DNA from: Pseudocolwellia sp049933045
GTDB lineage: Bacteria > Pseudomonadota > Gammaproteobacteria > Enterobacterales > Alteromonadaceae
NCBI RefSeq assembly: GCF_049933045.1
Contig: NZ_CP187926.1
Coordinates: 2,790,001-2,854,000 of the forward strand
DNA: 64,000 bases
Reading direction: 5' to 3'
A program made the translations under genes and the position numbers. Positions within the stretch are counted from its first letter, which is position 1. The number at the start of each line of letters is the position of its first letter. The notes under the pieces were generated by a model, which saw only the letters and a program-made list of their open reading frames with translations, ran no database searches and was not told the origin of the DNA. Below are positions 54,186 through 63,164 of the stretch, in pieces.

Positions 54186-56981
54186 ATGAGCCTGTATTTA
54201 GAATATATAGCAGAAATTAAAAATCGTAAAGAAGAGCTAGGTTTAGCGCCTAAGCCAATTGATGGTGCTGAATTACTAGCTGAAATCATCGAACAAATTA
54301 AAGACCAAGGGAATGAATATCGCGCTGATTCTCTTAACTTCTTTATCTATAACACATTACCAGGCACAACAAGTGCTGCTGGTGAAAAAGCTGCATTTTT
54401 GAAAAAAATCATCTTAGGTGAAGAAACCGTAGCAGAAATTACTCCTGAATTTGCTTACGAATTACTATCACACATGAAAGGTGGCGCATCTATTGGTGTA
54501 CTACTTGATCTAGCATTAAGCGATGATGTTGCATTATCAACGCCAGCTACAGCAGTATTAAAAACTCAAGTATTTTTATACGATGCTGATACAGCTCGCC
54601 TTGAAGCGGCTTACAAAGCAGGAAATGCAGTAGCTAAAGATATTTTAGAAAGCTACGCTAACGCTGAATTCTTTACAAAATTACCTGATATTGCAGAAAA
54701 AATTGAAGTAGTAACTTACATTGCTGGTGAAGGTGATATTTCAACTGATTTACTTTCTCCTGGTAACCAAGCACATTCACGTGCAGACCGTGAGTTACAC
54801 GGTAAATGTATGATCACTCCAGAAGCTCAAGATGAGATTCAAGCTTTACAAGCTAAGCACCCTAACGCAAAAGTAATGCTTATTGCTGAAAAAGGTACTA
54901 TGGGTGTTGGTTCTTCACGTATGTCTGGTGTGAATAACGTTGCACTTTGGGCGGGTAAACAAGCTAGTCCATACGTTCCATTTATCAACATTGCACCTGT
55001 AGTTGCAGGTACAAATGGTATTTCTCCAATCTTCTTAACAACGGTTGATGTTACTGGTGGTATTGGTCTTGATCTTAAAAACTGGGTTAAGAAAACAGAT
55101 GCAAACGGTAAAAACGTTGTTGACGAAAATGGTGATGCTGTTTTAGAAGAAGCTTATTCTGTTGCTACTGGTACAGTATTAACAATTAATACTAAAGCTA
55201 AACAACTTCTAAATGGCGATAAAGTACTGGCAGATATTTCTTCAGCTTTCACTCCACAGAAAGTTGAATTCATGAAAGCTGGCGGTTCTTACGCTGTTGT
55301 ATTCGGTAAAAAATTACAAACTTTTGCTTCTGAAACTCTAGGTGTTGCAACTAAACTTGTTTTTGCTGCTTCTAAAGAGATATCTCATGAAGGTCAAGGC
55401 TTAACAGCTGTTGAGAAAATATTTAATAGAAATGCTGTTGGTGTTCTTTCTGAAACCGATCTTCACGCAGGTTCAGATGTTCGCGTTAGAGTAAACATTG
55501 TAGGTTCTCAAGATACTACGGGTCCTATGACATGCCAAGAGCTAGAAGCGATGGCTGCTTCTACTATTTCTCCATTAGTTGATGGTGCATATCAGTCTGG
55601 TTGTCACACAGCATCAGTCTGGGATAGCAAAGCTAAAGCAAACATTCCTAAATTAATGAGCTTTATGAACAAGTTTGGTCTTATCACAGCTCGTGATCCT
55701 AAGGGTGCATACCCTGCGATGACTGATGTTATTCATAAAGTATTGAATGACCTTACAATAGATGATCGCGCTATCATCATTGGTGGTGACTCTCATACTC
55801 GTATGTCTAAAGGTGTAGCATTCGGTGCCGATTCAGGTACTGTTGCAGTCGCTCTTGCTACAGGTGAATCGGCTATGCCAATTCCAGAGTCAGTAAAAGT
55901 AACATTTAAAGGCACAATGCAAGGTCACATGGATTTCCGTGATGTTGTACATGCAACTCAAGCTCAAATGCTTAAACAGTTTGGTGGTGAGAACGTATTC
56001 CAAGGCCGCATAATCGAAGTACATATTGGTACTTTATTAGCTGACCAAGCATTCACATTTACCGATTGGTCTGCAGAAATGAAAGCAAAAGCTTCAATCT
56101 GTATTTCAAACGATGAAACATTAATCCAATCAATAGAGCTTGCTAAGAGCCGTATCCAGATCATGATCAAAAAGGGTATGGAAAACGCAGCAGGTACACT
56201 TACTGGATTAATCGCATTAGCTGACAAACGTATTGAAGAAGTTAAATCAGGAACTAATCCAGCATTAGCACCTGATGATAATGCTAAATACTATGCAGAA
56301 GTTGTTATTGACTTAGATGTTATCGATCAACCAATGATTGCTGACCCTGATGTTAACAACGATGATGCATCTAAGCGTTATACTCATGACGTTATTCGCC
56401 CTGTTTCATACTACGATGGTAAGCCTGTAGATTTAGCATTCGTTGGCTCTTGTATGGTTCACAAAGGCGATATGCAAATCATCGCTCAAATGTTACGCAA
56501 CATTGAAAAACAAAGTGGAAAAGTTGAATTTAAAGCACCACTAGTAGTAGCTCCACCAACGTACAACATTGTTGATGAACTTAAAGCTGAAGGCGATTGG
56601 GACATCTTACGTAAGTATTCTGGTTTTGAATTTGATGATGCAAACCCTAAAGGCGCTGCACGTACTAAGTACGAAAACATCATGTATCTTGAACGCCCAG
56701 GTTGTAACTTATGTATGGGTAACCAAGAGAAAGCTGAACCGGGTGATACGGTTATAGCGACATCTACACGCTTATTCCAAGGTCGTGTTGTAGCAGATAC
56801 TGCTGAGAAAAAAGGTGAGTCACTATTAGGTTCAACACCTTTAGTTGTACTTTCATCTGTTCTAGGTCGCTTCCCTACAATCGAAGAATATAAAGCTGCT
56901 GTAGAAGGTATCGATTTAACTCGCTTTGCTCCTCCTACAGAAGAAATGACGACTAAGTATGTACCAATTAAAATGGTATAA
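54186..56981 (+). CDS. acnB: aconitate hydratase B / 2-methylisocitrate dehydratase, long Bacteroidota-like form
   Basis: 931 aa against 865 for E. coli AcnB. It has the AcnB order: N-terminal HEAT-like domain (~1-155), swivelling domain (GVGSSRMSGVNN), then the catalytic core with GSQDTTGPMT, GGDSHTRMSKG, GSCMVHKGD and the cluster cysteines in PGCNLCMGNQ. Many stretches (NEYRADSLNFFIYNTLPGTT, YQSGCHTASVWD) are those of Bacteroidota AcnB. It catalyses citrate-isocitrate isomerisation and 2-methylisocitrate formation. It retains the yacL neighbour. Confidence 0.93.
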   Translation: MSLYLEYIAEIKNRKEELGLAPKPIDGAELLAEIIEQIKDQGNEYRADSLNFFIYNTLPGTTSAAGEKAAFLKKIILGEETVAEITPEFAYELLSHMKGGASIGVLLDLALSDDVALSTPATAVLKTQVFLYDADTARLEAAYKAGNAVAKDILESYANAEFFTKLPDIAEKIEVVTYIAGEGDISTDLLSPGNQAHSRADRELHGKCMITPEAQDEIQALQAKHPNAKVMLIAEKGTMGVGSSRMSGVNNVALWAGKQASPYVPFINIAPVVAGTNGISPIFLTTVDVTGGIGLDLKNWVKKTDANGKNVVDENGDAVLEEAYSVATGTVLTINTKAKQLLNGDKVLADISSAFTPQKVEFMKAGGSYAVVFGKKLQTFASETLGVATKLVFAASKEISHEGQGLTAVEKIFNRNAVGVLSETDLHAGSDVRVRVNIVGSQDTTGPMTCQELEAMAASTISPLVDGAYQSGCHTASVWDSKAKANIPKLMSFMNKFGLITARDPKGAYPAMTDVIHKVLNDLTIDDRAIIIGGDSHTRMSKGVAFGADSGTVAVALATGESAMPIPESVKVTFKGTMQGHMDFRDVVHATQAQMLKQFGGENVFQGRIIEVHIGTLLADQAFTFTDWSAEMKAKASICISNDETLIQSIELAKSRIQIMIKKGMENAAGTLTGLIALADKRIEEVKSGTNPALAPDDNAKYYAEVVIDLDVIDQPMIADPDVNNDDASKRYTHDVIRPVSYYDGKPVDLAFVGSCMVHKGDMQIIAQMLRNIEKQSGKVEFKAPLVVAPPTYNIVDELKAEGDWDILRKYSGFEFDDANPKGAARTKYENIMYLERPGCNLCMGNQEKAEPGDTVIATSTRLFQGRVVADTAEKKGESLLGSTPLVVLSSVLGRFPTIEEYKAAVEGIDLTRFAPPTEEMTTKYVPIKMV

Positions 56982-57050
56982 ACCTTACTAAGCTAAGTAC
57001 TTTATTTGACAGATAGGTAAGGTACTTAATTAGAAGTAGAACAAAAAATA

Positions 57051-57113
57051 GGGTGACTATTTTAGTTTGGCAAGCTTAACACTTGCGAATAACTAAAATA
57101 GTCACCCTTTTTT
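57051..57113 (+). terminator. acnB terminator
   Basis: A 17-pair perfect stem (57051-57067 with 57091-57107), an inner GCAAG/CTTGC mini-stem in the loop, then six T. It can also serve the convergent gene on the minus strand. Confidence 0.9.
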
Positions 57114-57188
57114 ATAGAGGTAATTTAAATCACTCTACTTATGTGTAACACATAAATGACTACTCTATAAAAATCAATAATACTTAAC

Positions 57189-58295
57189 CTACAACCAGTC
57201 AGACAGGTAGTCGGTTAGCTTGTCTTTTATTTTTTCTTCTATTGCATCATCTACCGTTTCTTCTACCTTCCCTTCTGTACTTTCTTCAATATTTTCGGGT
57301 AAGTCTGTTATTTTATCTTCAAGTTTTTGCTGCATTTTGTCAAAAAATGATTTCTTTTCTGGTTGTTGTTCAAATTCTTTTTCTAAAGCTTCTAACGCAA
57401 CTTCTGCTTTTTCAACGTCTAACTCTATACTTTGTGCTGCAGTATCAGTACTTTCCACATTAAGGTTTAATTTCATGAAATTAGTTACTGATATTTTTTT
57501 ATAAGTAGATGGCGCTAAAAATGTTGATGATGGTAAATTAGACAATTCTATTTTAACGACTTCACTAAAGTTTCCGTCATCATCTGAATCAAGATTAGCA
57601 GTTTCCCCTTTTTCAAAAGCATAAACCAAACTACCTTGAATAGTTTTAAGTGGATACACATTCGCAGTAAGCGCTTTGTACTCTTCAGAATCCGAATATG
57701 TTTCGTTATCACCTCCAAATACAGAACAAGATAGATCAAAACTGTTTAACGTTAATAAATGTTCGACTTCTTTAAGCAGTTTTTTATCGCTACTTAACCA
57801 TATGTATTCTACTACCTCATCTCCTGCGGTAATCTTATATTGAGTCGTTTTATAACCAGCGATTATCTCTCCATGCTTTTGTTCAATAATGTCCACAGCG
57901 GGATTTCTAGCTGCATGAAACTCGGCTTTCTCTGCTGCTGTCATTCCTTCTATACTTCTCGCAATAATAGCATCACGCATAGCATTCATATCGATACTAG
58001 CTCCATCATTACCAGAATGTTCTGTAAAAAAAGATTTCATTCCTTCGCAATACTCCTCTGGACTAGTTTGAATATAAACTTTATGCTCATCCGATATCAT
58101 TGTTATTCTTTCATTATCCCAATCAAAAATAGCTGTGTTATCTTCTTGATACTCAACTTTCATTAAACCTTGTTTAATAAAAAGTTTTTCACCACTTATG
58201 TTAGTTTGAACAATGTCGGCATAACAGTTAGAAATAAAAGATAATGATAAGGTAAATGCTATTACCGTAGAGCTGAGTTTATAGTTGATTTTCAT
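57189..58295 (-). CDS. exported protein of unknown function with acidic helical tail
   Basis: 368 aa. A Sec signal peptide (residues 1-26, ending CYADI) is followed by a beta-rich domain (~30-200; KVEYQEDNTAIFDWDNERITMI), resembling DUF4412-type periplasmic proteins, then a Glu/Lys-rich, probably coiled-coil region (~285-368). AAAGGA precedes the ATG. The family is not recognised. Single-gene unit, convergent with acnB. Confidence 0.7.
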   Translation of the reverse strand: MKINYKLSSTVIAFTLSLSFISNCYADIVQTNISGEKLFIKQGLMKVEYQEDNTAIFDWDNERITMISDEHKVYIQTSPEEYCEGMKSFFTEHSGNDGASIDMNAMRDAIIARSIEGMTAAEKAEFHAARNPAVDIIEQKHGEIIAGYKTTQYKITAGDEVVEYIWLSSDKKLLKEVEHLLTLNSFDLSCSVFGGDNETYSDSEEYKALTANVYPLKTIQGSLVYAFEKGETANLDSDDDGNFSEVVKIELSNLPSSTFLAPSTYKKISVTNFMKLNLNVESTDTAAQSIELDVEKAEVALEALEKEFEQQPEKKSFFDKMQQKLEDKITDLPENIEESTEGKVEETVDDAIEEKIKDKLTDYLSDWL

Positions 58296-58869
58296 GAAGT
58301 GTCCTTTGTATTTTCATGTGGATTTAATCGTTATTGATTGGTTGCCTAGTAAACTCATTAAGTTTACTCATTCTTATCAAACTTATCTTTCCAATAGAAC
58401 AGTTCAATAGAGATGGCCAAACAAGTCGATAAAGTTCATCGACTTGTATTTAGTATTATTTCGACATCTCGGTTTTCAGTCAAGCTCTAGCGCTATTTTT
58501 ATAGCTAGGACGGAACAAATTCTTTTGTTAAAGAATAGTGGAAATTACAACACTCCAGTTCATGTCCTACTTATAGTGAATGAGCGTTATCCAATAGAAA
58601 ACATATCTGTTTTTCCTGTAAAATCGACAAAAAAGGATTATATAAATTACTATCTTCACGTTTTTATACGTACTTAATCATAAATGGCGTAGGCGTGAAA
58701 AATAAGACTCCACTTTTAACAAATATTACAACCATCTGTAATAGTGTTTTCATCTTCAAACGTTGTTAATCTTGTGGGTATTTAGACTATAATTAGAATC
58801 TAAATCAGCTTTACTAGAACGTAACCTAAGAGCCTCTCGGCATTATCAGAAGTATTACTAGCACTTAGC
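58296..58869. other. intergenic with a hairpin and an unsupported short frame
   Basis: 574 bases. A perfect 10-pair hairpin (58421-58430 with 58438-58447; ACAAGTCGAT/ATCGACTTGT) lies upstream of the exported protein. A 77-codon frame on the plus strand (58444-58677) starts inside the hairpin, has no ribosome site and resembles no family, so it is not annotated. Confidence 0.5.
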
Positions 58870-59226
58870 TTAATTAGCAACTTCTGCGGGACATTCTATA
58901 TTAGCTTGCAGTGATGCAGGAATGAAACTTGTGATATAACGCTCATCATTGTAACTTTCTACACCATCTAATACTTCAATCTTAAACCCGTAGTTTCTAC
59001 AAAGTTTAAATGATTGACGCACTAAAAATGTAGCCAAAGATGAAAAGCGGGTTTTACTGGTAGACCGAATAGTTAGACTATATGAATTATCGCTGTTTTT
59101 ATGTTGCTCAAACTGAACGCTATGGTCGAAATCCCAAATAGTACCATCAACAACACTGCGTTTATCATCAAATATCTGAGCGCACCCAGAAATAAAAAAG
59201 ACTAAAAGAACTAATACTGTTTTCAT
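58870..59226 (-). CDS. small lipoprotein of unknown function
   Basis: 118 aa. MKTVLVLLVFFISGCAQ is a lipoprotein signal (lipobox ISGC, Cys15). The mature part (~100 aa) is a beta/alpha mix with one Cys in FKLCRNYGFKIEVLDG, and another in ANIECPAE. GGAGATAA precedes the ATG at the right distance. I do not recognise the family. It follows pepN on the same strand at a distance of ~150 bases. Confidence 0.75.
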   Translation of the reverse strand: MKTVLVLLVFFISGCAQIFDDKRSVVDGTIWDFDHSVQFEQHKNSDNSYSLTIRSTSKTRFSSLATFLVRQSFKLCRNYGFKIEVLDGVESYNDERYITSFIPASLQANIECPAEVAN

Positions 59227-59330
59227 ATTTATCTCCTATAAAAAGCTCATTGCATACTTAATAATACACTATTCAACAAATGAATGAATATAATGGTTAA
59301 GAGGTACAACGAGCTGTTATGAAACATTAT

Positions 59331-59363
59331 TGAGGCAAAACACCAAATTAACATTTTGCCTCA
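59331..59363 (-). terminator. candidate pepN terminator
   Basis: A 10-pair perfect stem TGAGGCAAAA/TTTTGCCTCA 14 bases after the stop; no long T run follows on the minus strand. Confidence 0.5.
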
Positions 59364-59376
59364 GGTTGAAACCTAC

Positions 59377-62031
59377 CTATTGAATATTCATTTTATTTTT
59401 GATCATTACACAACGTTCATCACTTTGAAGCGCCATTAATAATGAACGTTTTGTTCCTGACGATATATCGGTAAATGTATTCGCCGCTTTTTGTAAACGC
59501 TGTACGCTTTGCTCTGAACAGTTCATTGGGATCAGGTAACGTCCATAATTTCTCATGAAAGTATGATCATTAGCTGCATCAATGGCTACTAAAGTATTGA
59601 TGCGCTGTTCTGCTGTAAGCTCAGATAAGTTATTTTGTTCTGAAGTATATAATACTGTCATTGCTGAGCGTAATTTTGAAAACTGCATATCTGTATTACT
59701 GTCATGAATTTTAGCTAACCAGTTATCTTTAGTCGCTTTATTTGGAACAATAACTTCAGCTTCAATAGCCGATTTTAATCCAGTATCTGAACCATCAGAT
59801 TCTAACTCTTTAGCTATAAGTTTATCTGCACCGTTATACTGGAATCGACTTAACTGTTTAATGATATCCCAACGTAAATCTTGGTTAATGACTAAACCAT
59901 CAATCACTTTCTTACCTGTTAGTAATTCATGTAAGTTAGTTAAACTATCCTTTGTACTAGTTACATTAACGTAGGCATCGAACCATCTACGCATATTGTT
60001 ACCTGAATGATGTACGGTATTATTCCAAGCAAGTTGCTCTAGTTTTAATGCCATGCTTTTAACATACGTGTGATTTGTACCGTATATTTTATTTAAATAC
60101 GATTTGCTTAACTCAAGTTGACCAATCACTTGACCTAAAATCGTATAGTCTTGCTCTTCAGAGATATTTTTTAACGCAACATCTAAATAGCTATTAAGAG
60201 CTAGTTGACCATCGCGAACGCTATCCCAAAGACTTTGCCACAACATAGAACGTAAAAGCGGATCTTCTACTTTATTTACATGTTCTTTAGCTGTTTCAAA
60301 AGATTTATCATCAAGTTGTACTTTTACAAATCCCCAATCTTCATAGTTTGGATAAACTAAATCAGGACATTGCACACCATTTAATTCAGTAACCTTAGTT
60401 GTTTTACCGTTATAAATATAAGGTAAAGACTTAACTTTATTGAGTTTATTACCTTCAATATTGAAAAGTGCTAGCTGGATTTTTTGCTCACGTAATGTTT
60501 GTGTTGCTTCATCAGGTGTTTGGTTAATTTCGAAATGAGTGATTACATTATTAACACATTCAAATCTAACATTAATGGTGTTCACTCCAGCGTTGTATAA
60601 CCACTGCTCTTTCCAAGTATCTAAGTTACGATTACTTGCTTTAGCTAAACTTCCAATAAAATCATCTAAAACAGCGTTTTTATAAGCATTTTCACTCAAG
60701 TACTGGTGTATGCCTTGTCTAAAGGTTTCTTTGCCTAATAAAAAGCGTAATTGGTTTAACGCAGAAGCACCTTTTGAATAAGTAATAGCGTCAATATTAT
60801 CAAAAGCGTTTGCCGTTGAAGGAATAGGAACTTCTATCGGGTGAGTTGTTACACTTTGGTCAGCACGGTAAGCTCCTTGTTTACCACCTGCATAAAAAGT
60901 TCTCCATGCGGCAGTAAATTCTGTTGCTTCGGCTGTTGCTAAAGTTGCCATAAATGCAGCAAAACTTTCGTTTAACCACAATCCATTCCACCATTTCATG
61001 GTAACTAAGTTACCAAACCATTGATGTGCCATTTCATGCATGATCACATTAGCAAGACGTTCACGTTTGCTTTTGCTCATTTCGCCGTTCGTTAAAAAGC
61101 TACCTTCAGCAAAAGTAATAGCTGCAGCATTTTCCATCGCGCCATATAAAAAATCAGGTACTAATACTTGATCGTATTTAGCAAATGGATAATCAACGCC
61201 ATAATAGCTTTCAAAAAACGTTATACCTTGAGTGGTATATTGGAACCAATCACTTGGTTTTACTTGATCAGCAACCGATTGACGCACAAATAAACGTAAT
61301 GGATATTTAGCGTTATTATCTTCCCACACTTTATATGGACCTGCATGAAGAGAGAAGTTATAAGGGCTTAATTTAGGTGTTTCGGCAAAGTACCAAGTAT
61401 TCACTTGACCTTTTTTCTCAACACGACTTTCTTTCATTGCCGTTATTACAGACCAATCTGCGGGTGCTGATACTGACATAGTATAAGTTGCTTTAAGATC
61501 AGGCTGATCAAACAAAGCAAACATCTGCTGTGCTGCCGCAGGCTCAAAGTGTGAATATAAATAAACTTTGTCATCTACAGGATCTTGAAAGCGATGTAAC
61601 CCTTCACCATCAGTACTGTGTTCACGAGTAAAGCTCACACTTACTTTGTTATCCCCTTCTACCAGTACATTGGCAGGTAAGGTAATAAACCATTGGTTAT
61701 ATTTTGGTGTTACCGCTTTGCCATTAACCAATAATTGAGTTATTTGTGCATCATTTAAATCAATCGTTAACGGGATGTTTGCATTATCTAATTGAAAGTT
61801 AATATGAGAAGTTGCTGCGAAGACGCTCTTTTCAGATAAAGAAAACTCTAAATTATAGTTAACATTAGAAACTCTGGCTGAGCGAGAGAAAGCTTGTTCT
61901 TGAGACAAGTAAGCATTTTCAGCTCTTTGTTGCACAGTTGATTTGTTTTCATCTTTTGAATTACCACTTAATTGACAAGCAGATAGTAGTAAAATAAAAA
62001 ACGATGAAACTACGGGACGAAACAGGTTCAT
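59377..62031 (-). CDS. pepN: M1 family aminopeptidase N, lipoprotein form
   Basis: 884 aa. A lipoprotein signal (lipobox LSAC, Cys ~19) anchors it to the envelope, unlike cytoplasmic E. coli PepN. GAMENAAAITF (~300) recognises the peptide N-terminus, and HEMAHQWFGNLVTMKWWNGLWLNESFA (~330-356) is the HExxH-x18-E zinc site. The C-terminal ERAP-like helical domain is complete. It digests peptides taken from outside the cell. Conserved as a lipoprotein in many Alteromonadales. Confidence 0.93.
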   Translation of the reverse strand: MNLFRPVVSSFFILLLSACQLSGNSKDENKSTVQQRAENAYLSQEQAFSRSARVSNVNYNLEFSLSEKSVFAATSHINFQLDNANIPLTIDLNDAQITQLLVNGKAVTPKYNQWFITLPANVLVEGDNKVSVSFTREHSTDGEGLHRFQDPVDDKVYLYSHFEPAAAQQMFALFDQPDLKATYTMSVSAPADWSVITAMKESRVEKKGQVNTWYFAETPKLSPYNFSLHAGPYKVWEDNNAKYPLRLFVRQSVADQVKPSDWFQYTTQGITFFESYYGVDYPFAKYDQVLVPDFLYGAMENAAAITFAEGSFLTNGEMSKSKRERLANVIMHEMAHQWFGNLVTMKWWNGLWLNESFAAFMATLATAEATEFTAAWRTFYAGGKQGAYRADQSVTTHPIEVPIPSTANAFDNIDAITYSKGASALNQLRFLLGKETFRQGIHQYLSENAYKNAVLDDFIGSLAKASNRNLDTWKEQWLYNAGVNTINVRFECVNNVITHFEINQTPDEATQTLREQKIQLALFNIEGNKLNKVKSLPYIYNGKTTKVTELNGVQCPDLVYPNYEDWGFVKVQLDDKSFETAKEHVNKVEDPLLRSMLWQSLWDSVRDGQLALNSYLDVALKNISEEQDYTILGQVIGQLELSKSYLNKIYGTNHTYVKSMALKLEQLAWNNTVHHSGNNMRRWFDAYVNVTSTKDSLTNLHELLTGKKVIDGLVINQDLRWDIIKQLSRFQYNGADKLIAKELESDGSDTGLKSAIEAEVIVPNKATKDNWLAKIHDSNTDMQFSKLRSAMTVLYTSEQNNLSELTAEQRINTLVAIDAANDHTFMRNYGRYLIPMNCSEQSVQRLQKAANTFTDISSGTKRSLLMALQSDERCVMIKNKMNIQ

Positions 62032-62441
62032 TCGTAAATCCTTATAAAATATGTTTATTTAATTTTTGATGCTTAACTATCCTAATAAAACGATATAACA
62101 CTAATCGACTTTATTTATAAATAGCATACAAATATTCCCCTCTTAATAACCAACTCCATCGCACACACATTAAAATAAATACAATATCTTAATAATTACA
62201 TTTATTAAGATATAGCTTAAGTACTTAGTGATTAAACATGCTGAATGAACAATTAATAAGAGGAATTGTTGTAAGATAAAATTTTATCTTGGGTCTGTTG
62301 GATTTTTCACGATTAAATATTTATCGATGTAATTCAACAGCCACAGTAACTTAAGTATATCTTAGAAACAAAAAAGACACCTAAAAAGGTGTCTTTAAAT
62401 AATAATAAAAATTGTAAACATACGTTAACAGAGAAAATTAA
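62032..62441. other. intergenic between pepN and the YHS gene
   Basis: 410 bases. A perfect 12-pair hairpin ATATCTTAATAA/TTATTAAGATAT (62184-62195 with 62202-62213) lies in the pepN upstream region. An imperfect CTGTTGGATT/AATTCAACAG pair brackets 62295-62340. The YHS terminator is at 62373. Confidence 0.5.
62373..62396 (-). terminator. terminator of the YHS gene
   Basis: Stem AAAGACACCT/AGGTGTCTTT with AAAA loop, 46 bases beyond the stop; the minus strand then runs into TTTTTTG. Confidence 0.85.
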
Positions 62442-62921
62442 TTACTCTTTGATAAAGCTTTTTACATTAGTTTCTAAAGGATAGTAATAATCAGCATCTT
62501 TGATCATAGTTAACTTATCTTTTAACCATTTTTCGTTAACACTTTTACTGTAGTTCAAATAAAGTTTATTTTCATAAATATGAAAAGCATCAGGATCTAT
62601 TCGAACCGTGTTACCTTCATCAACCATTGCATAGGCGCACCAACCACCATATTGCGGTGCATACTTTTCTGGAGCAGCTTCAAATAGCGCTTTATTTTCT
62701 TTGTTATCAAAATACCAATAAGCATCGCGCCATTTAACTTTAAACGCTTTATCGCCTTCTACTGCTTTATTTTGGGTGAAGTAGGCAACTGTATCGTAAC
62801 CATCAATAGCAATACTATTAAAACGCCCTGTGTTGACAGCATCATCAACAGCGAAAGCTGACAAACTGAAAAACATCATAATTATTGCAGCGGCTTGAAC
62901 TGACTTTTTAACTAAAAACAT
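62442..62921 (-). CDS. exported YHS-domain protein
   Basis: 159 aa. A signal peptide (to AFAVDDA, ~25) is followed by one YHS domain (~37-90): IDGYDTVAYF, WYFDNKENKALFEAAPEKYAPQYGGWCAYAM. YHS domains are thought to bind metal (Cys in GGWCAYA). Periplasmic; the function is unknown. AGGAAAAT precedes the ATG. Confidence 0.85.
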   Translation of the reverse strand: MFLVKKSVQAAAIIMMFFSLSAFAVDDAVNTGRFNSIAIDGYDTVAYFTQNKAVEGDKAFKVKWRDAYWYFDNKENKALFEAAPEKYAPQYGGWCAYAMVDEGNTVRIDPDAFHIYENKLYLNYSKSVNEKWLKDKLTMIKDADYYYPLETNVKSFIKE

Positions 62922-63089
62922 CTTTATTTTCCTTAAAAATAAATAACTACTTATAAGATAGGTTATGAAGGATTTTTCTTTCGCGTAATTTCTAACATTC
63001 TATTTAAATAGTAAATTAATCGATCTAAAACCTATCTTATGATGTAAATTGATTATTTAAAACTAGATTGAATCATCTACAATTTTTAA

Positions 63090-63125
63090 TAAAAAAGCCC
63101 TCTATTTGTATGTAAATAGAGGGCT
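63090..63125 (-). terminator. terminator of the S9 peptidase gene
   Basis: A 12-pair perfect stem (63096-63107 with 63114-63125, AGCCCTCTATTT), six-base loop, and a T run on the minus strand, 40 bases past the stop. Confidence 0.9.
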
Positions 63126-63164
63126 AATAATGTTCGATTTATTAAAGAAAACGTTAGAACGGTT

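Noticed and set aside
58444..58677. 77-codon plus-strand frame in the intergenic region
   Set aside because: Begins inside a hairpin, lacks a ribosome site and resembles no protein family.
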